A stretch of 64,000 nucleotides of DNA, taken from contig JACKJG010000003.1 in NCBI GenBank assembly GCA_020638065.1, forward strand, positions 1 through 64,000, given 5' to 3'. Below the pieces are notes generated by a model that was not told the origin of the DNA, made no database searches, and saw only the letters and a program-made list of their open reading frames with translations. This document shows positions 49,841-58,583 of this stretch, piece by piece; positions within the stretch are counted from its first letter, which is position 1, and each line of letters starts with the position of its first letter. Source of the DNA: Hyphomicrobiaceae bacterium (lineage in GTDB: Bacteria > Pseudomonadota > Alphaproteobacteria > Rhizobiales > Devosiaceae). The position numbers and the translations under genes are program-made.

Positions 49841-50890
49841 ATGGAACCGCAGACGCTCGAAAGCTATCTGAAAGACCATGCGGCGGGCGATATGCCCAAC
49901 GCGAAGGAGGTCGCCGAAACGGTCGAGGCCCTGTCGAGGGGCGCGATCGAAATGCGCGACATCATCAATCAGGGTGTGCTCGGCAGTGCCTTCGCAACGG
50001 CGCAGGAAACCGAGAACCCGGACGGTGACGTGCAAAAGGGGCTCGACGTTCTGGCAGACGATGCCTTCTTGAACATCGTGCGCAAGGTTCCCGTTGCGCT
50101 TTATGCGTCCGAGGAACTCGATCACCCGGTGCTGGTCAACGAGAAGGCGCCGCTTGGGCTGGCGATCGACCCGCTGGATGGGTCATCGAATATCGATGCC
50201 AACGTGTCCATCGGCACAATTTTTGCGATCATGCCGGTCAAGGATGACCCGGCCGAACATCCTGCCGCAACCTTCTTGCAGCCCGGCACGGAACAGCTCG
50301 GCGCCGGATTCTTCATCTATGGACCGCAATTGGCGCTGGCGCTGACGCTTGGCACCGGCACCAACGTTTTCGTCTATTCCAATCGCCATCAGGCATTTGT
50401 GCGGGCCTATGAGGGTCTCGAAGTGCCACACCACACGCACGAGTTCGCCATTAATGCTTCCAACTTCCAGCATTGGGAGGCGCCGGTGCGGGCCTATGTC
50501 GACGATTGCCTGGCAGGCCTCGATGGCCCGCGCGAAAAGAAATTCAACATGCGCTGGGTCGCCTCGTTGGTGGCCGAATGCTACCGCATCATGATGCGCG
50601 GCGGCGTGTTTCTCTATCCGGGCGATCAGCGCAAGGGTTACGCCCACGGCCGGCTCCGCATCGTCTATGAAGCCAACCCCATCGCCTTTTTGATCGAACA
50701 GGCAGGCGGTGCGGCCATCGACAGCGTCGGCCGCATTCTCGAGATCCACCCGCACAATATTCACCAGCGTGTTCCGCTCATTTTCGGCTCACGCGACGAA
50801 GTCAGACAGATCCAGCGCTATCACACCGAAGAGAGCGCCATGGCCCACCGTTCGCCGTTGTTCGGCAAGCGCGGCTTGTTCAGAGTCTAA
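49841..50890 (+). CDS. cbbF: Fructose-1,6-/sedoheptulose-1,7-bisphosphatase (class I)
   Basis: 349 residues. Start MEPQTLESYLKDHAAG at 49841 with GGGAGG eight bases upstream; an upstream ATG at 49748 would add 31 residues of poor composition. IDPLDGSSNIDANVSIGTIF is the metal-binding signature, and GVFLYPGDQRKGYAHGRLRI and PIAFLIEQAGGAA are substrate-binding parts. Regenerates sugar phosphates in the Calvin cycle. First gene of the cbbFPTAMEYZ operon. Confidence 0.96.
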   Translation: MEPQTLESYLKDHAAGDMPNAKEVAETVEALSRGAIEMRDIINQGVLGSAFATAQETENPDGDVQKGLDVLADDAFLNIVRKVPVALYASEELDHPVLVNEKAPLGLAIDPLDGSSNIDANVSIGTIFAIMPVKDDPAEHPAATFLQPGTEQLGAGFFIYGPQLALALTLGTGTNVFVYSNRHQAFVRAYEGLEVPHHTHEFAINASNFQHWEAPVRAYVDDCLAGLDGPREKKFNMRWVASLVAECYRIMMRGGVFLYPGDQRKGYAHGRLRIVYEANPIAFLIEQAGGAAIDSVGRILEIHPHNIHQRVPLIFGSRDEVRQIQRYHTEESAMAHRSPLFGKRGLFRV

Positions 50891-50900
50891 GGAGGAACTG

Positions 50901-51773
50901 ATGTCGGCACGTCATCCCATCATCTCGATCACCGGATCGTCGGGCGCAGGTACGACTTCGGTCAAGCGCATTTTCGAACAGATTTTCCGGCGCGAAAACA
51001 TCACCGCGGCCTTCATCGAAGGCGATGCCTTCCATCGCTATGACCGGATGGCGATGAAGGCCAAGGTCGCCGAGGAGGAAAAGGCGGGAAACCCGAATTT
51101 CACCCATTTCCATGTCGATGCCAACGAACTCGGCATTCTCCAGGACGTGTTCAAGGAATATGGTGAAAACGGCACCGGCCGCACCCGTCACTACGTTCAC
51201 GATGAGGACGAGGCTGAGCTATTCAAGTCAGATCCCGGAACCTTCACCGATTGGGAGCCATTCGGCGAAAGCGAATTGTTGTTCTATGAAGGCCTGCACG
51301 GTTGCGCGGTGACCGACGATATCGATCTCTCCGCGCTTGCCGATCTGCGCATCGGCGTGACCCCGGTCATCAATCTCGAATGGATCCAGAAAATCCACCG
51401 CGACCGGGCCACCCGCGGCTATTCAACAGAAGCGGTTATGGATGTGATCCTAAGGCGGATGCCCGATTATACGCGCTACATCGTTCCGCAATTTTCGCGC
51501 ACCCAGATCAACTTCCAGCGCGTGCCGATCGTCGATACGTCCAACCCGTTTATCGCCCGCTGGATTCCGACACCGGACGAATCCATGCTGGTGATCCGCT
51601 TCGCCAATCCGCGCGGCATCGACTTCCCCTATCTGCTTTCGATGATCCACGACAGCTTCATGTCGCGGGCCAATTCGATCGTGGTGCCGGGCAACAAGCT
51701 CGATCTGGCGATGCAGCTCATACTGACCCCGCTCATCATGCAATTGGTCGAACGCAAACGCCGCCTGGGCTAA
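50901..51773 (+). CDS. cbbP: Phosphoribulokinase
   Basis: 290 residues. Start at 50901 with AGGAGG seven bases upstream. Walker A ITGSSGAGTTSVKRIF, catalytic Asp in EGDAFHRYDR, HVDANELGILQDVF, and RIGVTPVINLEWIQKIHRDR mark the bacterial octameric PRK. Makes ribulose-1,5-bisphosphate from ribulose-5-phosphate and ATP, a step unique to the Calvin cycle. Confidence 0.97.
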   Translation: MSARHPIISITGSSGAGTTSVKRIFEQIFRRENITAAFIEGDAFHRYDRMAMKAKVAEEEKAGNPNFTHFHVDANELGILQDVFKEYGENGTGRTRHYVHDEDEAELFKSDPGTFTDWEPFGESELLFYEGLHGCAVTDDIDLSALADLRIGVTPVINLEWIQKIHRDRATRGYSTEAVMDVILRRMPDYTRYIVPQFSRTQINFQRVPIVDTSNPFIARWIPTPDESMLVIRFANPRGIDFPYLLSMIHDSFMSRANSIVVPGNKLDLAMQLILTPLIMQLVERKRRLG

Positions 51774-51807
51774 GGCGCGATACGACAGAAGGTTTTGGGA
51801 GGAACCA

Positions 51808-53799
51808 ATGGCACAGAAGAACTCAGGAACCGCTGGCGAAAAGCAGATGGCCAACGCCATCCGTGCCCTGGCGATGGACGCGATCCAGAAGGCCAATTCC
51901 GGCCACCCCGGTATGCCGATGGGCATGGCGGACGTGGCGACGGTTCTGTTCAACCGCTTCATCAAGCTCGACCCCAAGGCACCGGATTGGCCCGACCGCG
52001 ATCGCTTCGTCCTTTCCGCCGGCCACGGTTCGATGCTGCAATATGCCATCCATCACCTGCTTGGTTACGACGACATGCCGATGAGCGAGCTGGAGAATTT
52101 CCGTCAGCTCGGTCACCGCACCGCCGGTCATCCAGAATACGGACACGCCAAGGGCATCGAAACCACGACGGGTCCGCTGGGGCAGGGGATCGCGACGGCC
52201 GTTGGCATGGCACTCGCTGAACGCATGATGGCATCGCGATTCGGCAAGGCGCTTGTCGATCACTTCACCTATGTGATTGCCGGCGACGGTTGCCTGATGG
52301 AAGGGATCAGCCACGAGGCGATCGATCTGGCCGGGCATCTCAAGCTTGGCCGTCTGATCGTTTTCTGGGACGACAACCACATTTCCATCGACGGCGACAC
52401 CGAATTGGCCACCTCGATGAACCAGATGCAGCGCTTCCGCGCCGCCGGCTGGCACGTGCAGAAAGTCGACGGCTATGACAATGAGGCTATTGCCACCGCC
52501 ATCGAAAATGCCAAGCGCACCGGACGGCCTTCGCTGATCGCCTGCAAGACCATTATCGGCTACGGTGCCCCCAACCTGCAGGGCTCGGAAAAGACTCACG
52601 GTGCGCCGCTGGGCGACGATGAAATTGCCGCCGCCCGCAAACAGCTTGGCTGGACCTACAAGCCGTTTGAAATTCCCGATGACGTATATGCGGGTTGGCA
52701 TGCGATTGCCGATCGCGGCGCTTCCGCCCGCAAGGACTGGACCGAACGCCACGATGAATCCCGCCGCGCCAAGGCGTTCGATGCGGCAATTTCCGGGGAG
52801 ATGCCGGCTGCGGTCAACCGCGCGCTCGCGGCCTTCCGCAAGCAGCATGTGGCCGACAAAACCAAGGTCGCGACCCGCAAGGCCTCGCAGATGGCGCTTG
52901 AAGTCATCAATGCCAAGACGTCGCTAACGGCGGGCGGCTCGGCCGACCTCACGCACTCGAACCTGACCCTGACCAAAGGCATGAATTCCGTCACGCCCGG
53001 CAAGTTCAAGGGCTCGTACATCCATTACGGCGTGCGCGAGCACGGTATGGCCGCGGCCATGAACGGTATCGCGCTGCACAAGGGTTTCGTGCCGTATGGC
53101 GGAACTTTTCTGGTTTTCACCGACTATGCCCGCGGCGCCATCCGTCTTTCCGCTCTGATGGGCCAGCGCGTGGTCTATGTCATGACCCATGATTCCATTG
53201 GTCTTGGCGAAGATGGGCCGACCCACCAGCCGATCGAACATCTGGCCATGTTGCGCGCCACGCCAAATCTCAACATGTTCCGCCCGGCCGATATCATCGA
53301 GACTGCGGAGGCGTGGGAGATCGCCCTGAACACCACGGACCGGCCGTCGGTTCTGGCCCTGTCGCGTCAGAACCTGCCCATGCTGCGCGAAAAGCACGTG
53401 ACGGCCAACCTTTCTGCCAAGGGCGCCTACATCCTGCGCAGACCCCAGGCCAAGCGGGACATCACGCTCATGGCCACGGGTTCCGAAGTCGAGATCGCCG
53501 TCAACGCCGCCGAGATTCTGGCCAACGACCACAACGTCAATGCGGCGGTCGTCTCCATGCCGTGCTGGGAATTGTTCGAAGATCAGGATGCTGAATACCA
53601 GGCTCGTGTTCTCGGCAAGGCACCGCGCATCGCCATCGAAGCGGCGGCCCGCCAGGGCTGGGATCGCTGGATCGGCGAGAAGGGCGGATTTATCGGTATG
53701 ACCTCATTCGGTGCCAGCGCGCCGGCCAAGGATCTCTATCCGCATTTCGGTATTACCGTGGAGAAAACGGTCGAAATGGCGCTCGCCAAATTGGGCTGA
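51808..53799 (+). CDS. cbbT: Transketolase
   Basis: 663 residues, full length. ThDP-binding motif region GDGCLMEGISHEAIDLAGHL ... WDDNHISIDG, HTYVIAGDG-type substrate residues, and the pyrimidine domain (TFLVFTDYARGAIRLSALMG, THDSIGLGEDGPTHQPIEHL). Moves two-carbon units in RuBP regeneration. GGGAGG precedes the start; third gene of the operon. Confidence 0.97.
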   Translation: MAQKNSGTAGEKQMANAIRALAMDAIQKANSGHPGMPMGMADVATVLFNRFIKLDPKAPDWPDRDRFVLSAGHGSMLQYAIHHLLGYDDMPMSELENFRQLGHRTAGHPEYGHAKGIETTTGPLGQGIATAVGMALAERMMASRFGKALVDHFTYVIAGDGCLMEGISHEAIDLAGHLKLGRLIVFWDDNHISIDGDTELATSMNQMQRFRAAGWHVQKVDGYDNEAIATAIENAKRTGRPSLIACKTIIGYGAPNLQGSEKTHGAPLGDDEIAAARKQLGWTYKPFEIPDDVYAGWHAIADRGASARKDWTERHDESRRAKAFDAAISGEMPAAVNRALAAFRKQHVADKTKVATRKASQMALEVINAKTSLTAGGSADLTHSNLTLTKGMNSVTPGKFKGSYIHYGVREHGMAAAMNGIALHKGFVPYGGTFLVFTDYARGAIRLSALMGQRVVYVMTHDSIGLGEDGPTHQPIEHLAMLRATPNLNMFRPADIIETAEAWEIALNTTDRPSVLALSRQNLPMLREKHVTANLSAKGAYILRRPQAKRDITLMATGSEVEIAVNAAEILANDHNVNAAVVSMPCWELFEDQDAEYQARVLGKAPRIAIEAAARQGWDRWIGEKGGFIGMTSFGASAPAKDLYPHFGITVEKTVEMALAKLG

Positions 53800-53863
53800 A
53801 TCAAAGACACAGGAACAATGTCTGGCTGAATGCCGGCAGGACAAAGAACGGAAGGAACTCAAA

Positions 53864-54928
53864 ATGGCCCGCGTTACCCTCAGGCAATTGCTCGACCACG
53901 CCGCCGAACACTATTACGGCGTGCCCGCCTTCAACATCAACAACATGGAGCAGGGCATCGCCATTATGAAGGCCGCGCAGAAGTGCGACGCGCCTGTCAT
54001 CATTCAGGCCTCTCGCGGCGCCCGCAAATATGCGCACGACATCATGCTTGCCAAGATGATCGACGCGCTGGTCGAAATCTATCCCGACATCCCGGTGGTC
54101 ATGCATCAGGATCACGGGAACAACGAAGCCACCTGCATGTCCGCCATTCGCCATGGCTTCACCTCGGTGATGATGGACGGCTCGCTTGAGGGCGACGCCA
54201 AGACCCCGGCTTCCTACGAATACAATGTCGAAATCACCGAGCGTGTCGCCCGGATCGCCCATTGGGTGGGTGCCTCGGTCGAGGGCGAACTCGGCGTGCT
54301 CGGGTCGCTCGAAACCGGGGAAAGCGAAGCCGAAGACGGCCACGGCGCCGTTGGCAAGCTCAGCCGCGATCAATTGCTGACTGACCCGGATCAGGCGGTC
54401 GATTTCGTGAAGAAGACCAAGGTGGATGCCCTTGCCATCGCCTGCGGCACATCGCACGGCGCCTACAAGTTCACCCAGAAACCGACTGGCGAAACTTTGG
54501 CCATTTCCGTCATCGAGGAAATCCACAATCGCCTGCCGAACACCCATCTGGTCATGCACGGCTCGTCATCGGTGCCCCAGGAGCTGCAGGACGTGATCAA
54601 CAAATATGGCGGTAGCATGCCCCAGACTTTTGGTGTGCCGCTTGAGGAAATCGTCCGCGGCATCAAGCACGGCGTCCGCAAGGTCAATATCGATACCGAC
54701 AACCGTATGGCCATGACCGGTGCATTCCGCAAAGTGGCCATGGAGAACCCTGCCGAGTTCGATCCTCGCAAATTCCTCGGACCCTCGATCGAGGCAATGA
54801 AGGAAGTCTGCACGATCCGCTTCGAGGCCTTCGGCACCGCCGGCAATGCCTCCAGGATCAAGGCCATTTCGATGGACGACATGGCCAAACGTTACGCCGC
54901 TGGCGACCTCGATCCGAAGATCGGCTGA
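53864..54928 (+). CDS. cbbA: Class II fructose-1,6-bisphosphate aldolase
   Basis: 354 residues. Start MARVTLRQLLDHAAEHYYGV at 53864 with AAGGA upstream. Zinc ligands in VMHQDHGNN, EGELGVLGSLETGES, ACGTSHGAYKF and VMHGSSSVPQEL; class II of the Calvin-cycle (CbbA) type. Condenses triose phosphates to FBP or SBP. A strong hairpin separates it from cbbM. Confidence 0.96.
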   Translation: MARVTLRQLLDHAAEHYYGVPAFNINNMEQGIAIMKAAQKCDAPVIIQASRGARKYAHDIMLAKMIDALVEIYPDIPVVMHQDHGNNEATCMSAIRHGFTSVMMDGSLEGDAKTPASYEYNVEITERVARIAHWVGASVEGELGVLGSLETGESEAEDGHGAVGKLSRDQLLTDPDQAVDFVKKTKVDALAIACGTSHGAYKFTQKPTGETLAISVIEEIHNRLPNTHLVMHGSSSVPQELQDVINKYGGSMPQTFGVPLEEIVRGIKHGVRKVNIDTDNRMAMTGAFRKVAMENPAEFDPRKFLGPSIEAMKEVCTIRFEAFGTAGNASRIKAISMDDMAKRYAAGDLDPKIG

Positions 54929-54947
54929 CAAGATCGGCCCAAGCATA

Positions 54948-54980
54948 CGGCGGCGGGCCTGCACCCTGAACCCGCCGCCG
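54948..54980 (+). other. Strong hairpin between cbbA and cbbM
   Basis: CGGCGGCGGG (54948-54957) pairs perfectly with CCCGCCGCCG (54971-54980) around 13 bases, with no T-run after it. It probably acts as an mRNA processing or stability element upstream of the RuBisCO gene rather than a terminator. Confidence 0.75.
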
Positions 54981-55050
54981 CACACAGCAACCAGGGAAGA
55001 CAATCCGCTGCCCGGAACAGGTGTTCGAACGCGCGGAGAGGAGAAGTATC

Positions 55051-56433
55051 ATGGACCAGTCAGCACGCTACGCAGACCTGTCACTTCGCGAAGAGGATCT
55101 GATCGCCAAGGGCGGCCACGTGCTTTGCGCCTACATCATGAAGCCCAAGGCCGGCTATGGCTATCTGGAAACTGCCGCGCACTTCGCGGCGGAAAGCTCC
55201 ACCGGCACCAATGTCGAAGTCTCGACGACTGATGATTTCACCCGCGGCGTTGACGCACTGGTCTATGAGATTGACGAGGCCAAGGAGCTCATGAAGATCG
55301 CCTATCCGATCGAGCTTTTCGACCGCAACATGATCGATGGCCGCGCCATGATCGCGTCCTTCCTGACCCTGACCATTGGCAACAATCAGGGCATGGGCGA
55401 TGTCGAATATGCCAAGATGCACGACTTCTATGTGCCGCCCGCTTATCTGCGCCTGTTCGACGGCCCTTCGACCACAATCAGGGATCTGTGGCGGGTTCTG
55501 GGCCGTCCTGTGGTCGATGGTGGTTTCATCGTCGGCACGATCATCAAACCCAAGCTCGGCCTGCGCCCGAAGCCCTTTGCCGATGCCTGCTACGATTTCT
55601 GGCTTGGCGGCGACTTCATCAAGAACGACGAGCCGCAGGGTAACCAGACCTTCGCGCCGCTCAAGGATACCGTGCAGCTGGTCCATGACGCGATGAAGCG
55701 CGCGCAGGACAAGACCGGCATGGCCAAACTCTTTTCCTGGAACATCACCGCCGACGATTATCACGAGACGATCGCACGCGGCGAATACATCCTTGAGACC
55801 TTCGGCCCGGATGCAGATCACTGTGCCTTCCTGGTCGATGGCTATGTCGCCGGCCCGCAGGCCATCACCACGGCCCGCCGGACTTTCCCGAAGCAGTATC
55901 TGCACTATCACCGGGCCGGCCATGGCGCCGTGACGTCACCGAGCGCCAAACGCGGCTACACCGCCTTCGTACTGGCCAAGATGGCCCGCCTTCAGGGTGC
56001 GTCGGGCATTCACGTCGGCACCATGGGCTACGGCAAGATGGAAGGTGAGTCGTCGGACACGATCATTGCTCACCAGATCACCGAAGACAGCATTGACGGG
56101 CCCTATTTTCACCAGGAATGGCTGGGCATGAACCCGACCACCCCGATCATTTCGGGTGGCATGAACGCGCTCAGGATGCCCGGCTTCTTCGCTAATCTGG
56201 GCCATTCGAACCTGATCATGACGGCCGGTGGCGGTTCGTTCGGACACATTGACGGTCCGGTGGACGGCGCCACCTCGTTGCGTCAGGCCGAACAATGCTG
56301 GCGGCAGGGCGCAGACCCGATCGAATTCGCCAGGGAGCACAAGGAGTTCGCACGGGCCTTCGAGAGCTTCCCCGGGGATGCCGACAAGATCTATCCGGGA
56401 TGGCGCGATAAACTGGGCATCGCCGCCGCATAG
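55051..56433 (+). CDS. cbbM: RuBisCO form II large subunit
   Basis: 460 residues, the usual form II length; no small-subunit gene is present. Start at 55051 after GAGGAG. The catalytic Lys166 (GTIIKPKLGLRPKPF) and the carbamylation triad Lys191, Asp193, Glu194 (GGDFIKNDEPQGNQ) fall at exactly the Rhodospirillum rubrum numbers. GYVAGPQAITTARR, HYHRAGHGAVTSP and SGGMNALRMPGFF are intact. Fixes CO2 onto RuBP; form II enzymes have low CO2/O2 specificity and suit low-oxygen, high-CO2 sites. Confidence 0.98.
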   Translation: MDQSARYADLSLREEDLIAKGGHVLCAYIMKPKAGYGYLETAAHFAAESSTGTNVEVSTTDDFTRGVDALVYEIDEAKELMKIAYPIELFDRNMIDGRAMIASFLTLTIGNNQGMGDVEYAKMHDFYVPPAYLRLFDGPSTTIRDLWRVLGRPVVDGGFIVGTIIKPKLGLRPKPFADACYDFWLGGDFIKNDEPQGNQTFAPLKDTVQLVHDAMKRAQDKTGMAKLFSWNITADDYHETIARGEYILETFGPDADHCAFLVDGYVAGPQAITTARRTFPKQYLHYHRAGHGAVTSPSAKRGYTAFVLAKMARLQGASGIHVGTMGYGKMEGESSDTIIAHQITEDSIDGPYFHQEWLGMNPTTPIISGGMNALRMPGFFANLGHSNLIMTAGGGSFGHIDGPVDGATSLRQAEQCWRQGADPIEFAREHKEFARAFESFPGDADKIYPGWRDKLGIAAA

Positions 56434-56448
56434 GACAAAACCAAACAA

Positions 56449-56475
56449 CCGGGCGGCCCACTGATCGCCGCCCGG
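56449..56475 (+). other. Hairpin downstream of cbbM
   Basis: CCGGGCGGC (56449-56457) pairs with GCCGCCCGG (56467-56475) around nine bases; no T-run. With the upstream hairpin at 54948-54980 it brackets cbbM, which suggests a stabilised RuBisCO mRNA segment. Confidence 0.7.
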
Positions 56476-56507
56476 CCGGGCACTAGACTCCTGGGAGGAG
56501 GAATAAG

Positions 56508-57197
56508 ATGTTCGACCGTTCCATCAAGATCGCGCCGTCGATCCTGTCAGCCGACTTTGCCAATTTCGGCGCTGAAATCCGTGCCATTGAGGACCAGGGT
56601 GCCGATTGGGTTCATGTGGATGTGATGGATGGGCACTTCGTGCCGAATCTCACCTTCGGGCCGCCGGCCGTGAAGGCCTTCCGCCCGCACGTCAAAACCT
56701 TCATGGACGTGCACCTGATGATCGCCCCGGTCGACCCTTATATCGATGCCTACGCCGAGGCGGGCGCCGACATGATCACGGCGCACATCGAGGCAGGTCC
56801 TCACATTCACCGCACCCTTCAGGCAATCAAGGCGACCGGTAAGATGGCTGGCGTCTCGCTCAATCCAGGCACGCCCGCGGAAAGCATTTCCGAAATTCTC
56901 GACCTCGTCGACATGGTGCTGGTCATGAGCGTCAACCCCGGTTTCGGGGGGCAGAAGTTCATTCCGACCGCCATCGAAAAGGTACGCATGGTGCGTGAAA
57001 TGATCGGCGATCGGCCGATCCACATTCAGGTCGATGGTGGCGTGGATCCGCAAACGGTCGGTCCGCTGGTTGCCGCTGGCGCCGATTGCTTTGTCGCCGG
57101 TTCCGCCGTGTTCCGGGGCGGTTCGGTGGACAAACCCGAAGTCTACGGCGAAAACATCCGCGCTATCCGTGATGCCGCCAACAAGGCACTGGGCTGA
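56508..57197 (+). CDS. rpe: Ribulose-phosphate 3-epimerase
   Basis: 229 residues (also called cbbE in cbb operons). TIM barrel with IAPSILSADFANFGAEI, HVDVMDGHFVPNLTFGP, MDVHLMI, SVNPGFGGQKFIP and QVDGGVDPQTV. Interconverts xylulose-5-P and ribulose-5-P for PRK. GGGAGGAGG precedes the ATG. Confidence 0.97.
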   Translation: MFDRSIKIAPSILSADFANFGAEIRAIEDQGADWVHVDVMDGHFVPNLTFGPPAVKAFRPHVKTFMDVHLMIAPVDPYIDAYAEAGADMITAHIEAGPHIHRTLQAIKATGKMAGVSLNPGTPAESISEILDLVDMVLVMSVNPGFGGQKFIPTAIEKVRMVREMIGDRPIHIQVDGGVDPQTVGPLVAAGADCFVAGSAVFRGGSVDKPEVYGENIRAIRDAANKALG

Positions 57198-57201
57198 TCC
57201 C

Positions 57202-57897
57202 ATGACGTTGCGTGCATTGATCTTTGACGTCGACGGCACGTTGGCGGAGACCGAAGAGGTTCACCGTCAGGCGTTCAATGAAACTTTCGCCGAACATGGC
57301 CTGTTCTGGCACTGGAGCGTCGACGATTATCGCGAATTGCTCAAGACGACAGGCGGCAAGGAACGTATCCGCGCCTATGCCAACTCGATCGGCCTTGTGC
57401 TCGACGATGATCATGTCCGCCGCCTGCACGCCGACAAGACGCGCCGCTATGGTGAACTGATCGCGAGCGGAACGGTTGGCCTGCGGCCCGGAATTGCGGA
57501 ACTGATCGCCGATGCGGCGGAAAAGGGCGTGCGCCTTGCCGTTGCGACGACCACCAATCGCCCGAATGTCGATGCGCTGATCGAAGCGACGTTCAATCGT
57601 CCAGCTGGTGACGTGTTTGAGATCATTGCCGCAGGTGACGAAGTCGGGGCGAAAAAACCCGCGCCCGATGTCTATCTGCTTGCTCTTGAAGGTCTCGGAC
57701 TCAAGCCTGCGGATTGCGTTGCCTTCGAGGATTCGGTGAACGGGCTTCTTTCCGCAAAAGGGGCAGGGCTCGAAACCATCATTTCTCCCAGCCGCTATAC
57801 CGAAGGGGGAGACTTTTCCGGTGCCCTTGCGGTCTATGACGATTTGCGGCACATCGCATCGATTGAAAAACTTCAGAATCTCGCGGTAGCTGCCTGA
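57202..57897 (+). CDS. cbbY: HAD phosphatase CbbY
   Basis: 231 residues. Catalytic DxD at Asp9/Asp11 (LIFDVDGTLAETEEVHRQAF), the Thr/Lys regions TTTNRPN and GAKKPAPDVYLLALEGLGL, and DSVNGLLSAKGAG. CbbY proteins remove xylulose-1,5-bisphosphate, a misfire product that inhibits RuBisCO. Position next to rpe and cbbZ supports this. Overlaps the next gene by one base (TGATG). Confidence 0.92.
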   Translation: MTLRALIFDVDGTLAETEEVHRQAFNETFAEHGLFWHWSVDDYRELLKTTGGKERIRAYANSIGLVLDDDHVRRLHADKTRRYGELIASGTVGLRPGIAELIADAAEKGVRLAVATTTNRPNVDALIEATFNRPAGDVFEIIAAGDEVGAKKPAPDVYLLALEGLGLKPADCVAFEDSVNGLLSAKGAGLETIISPSRYTEGGDFSGALAVYDDLRHIASIEKLQNLAVAA

Positions 57898-58583
57898 TGG
57901 AAAACTCTGACTGGCCCAAGGCGGTCTTGTTCGACCTCGACGGAACCCTGATCGATTCCGTGCCTGATCTTGCGGCGGCCGTGAACAAGGTGCTCGAAGA
58001 AAACGGCCATCCACCGCTCGAGACCGGTGAGGTCCGCACCATGATTGGCCACGGCGTCGGCAAGCTGGTCGAACGTGCCTTCGCTGCCCGTCAGGTCAGT
58101 CTGAGTGACGAAGGACTGACGCCGCTCGTCGACCGGATGATGCATTTCTATATGGCCGACCTCACTGGCGGCACAACACTCCTGCCCGGTGCGCGCACCA
58201 CGCTGACCGCCAATTGCCGCAACAGCGTCAAGACGGGCATCATCACCAACAAACCGCAACAGGCAACCGACGGCATAGTCGCGCATTTCGAACTTGGCGC
58301 CTGTCTCGACGTCGTGCTCGGCGGCGATTCTGTCCCCAACAAGAAGCCGCATCCCGACCTGGTGCTGACGGCGCTCGCAAAACTCGGCGTGTCTCCCGAA
58401 GACGCGCTGGTTGTCGGCGACAGCGCCGCTGATGTCGGTGCGGCGCGGGCGGCAGGGGTCAAGGTCATCATTGTCGAAGGCGGCTACACCAACGAAACCG
58501 CCGAGGGCCTTGGCGCTGACGGCGCGATCACAACGCTGGCTGACCTGCCGGAAGCCGTCTCCAGATTGAGATCCAACAACTAG
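57897..58583 (+). CDS. gph: Phosphoglycolate phosphatase (CbbZ/Gph)
   Basis: 228 residues. HAD fold: LFDLDGTLIDSVPDLAAAVN, GIITNKPQQATDGIVAHFEL, GGDSVPNKKPHPDLVLTALA and VVGDSAADVGAARAAGVKVI. Dephosphorylates 2-phosphoglycolate from RuBisCO oxygenation. Last gene of the cbb operon; its 3' end overlaps the convergent histidine kinase gene by four bases. Confidence 0.94.
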   Translation: MENSDWPKAVLFDLDGTLIDSVPDLAAAVNKVLEENGHPPLETGEVRTMIGHGVGKLVERAFAARQVSLSDEGLTPLVDRMMHFYMADLTGGTTLLPGARTTLTANCRNSVKTGIITNKPQQATDGIVAHFELGACLDVVLGGDSVPNKKPHPDLVLTALAKLGVSPEDALVVGDSAADVGAARAAGVKVIIVEGGYTNETAEGLGADGAITTLADLPEAVSRLRSNN

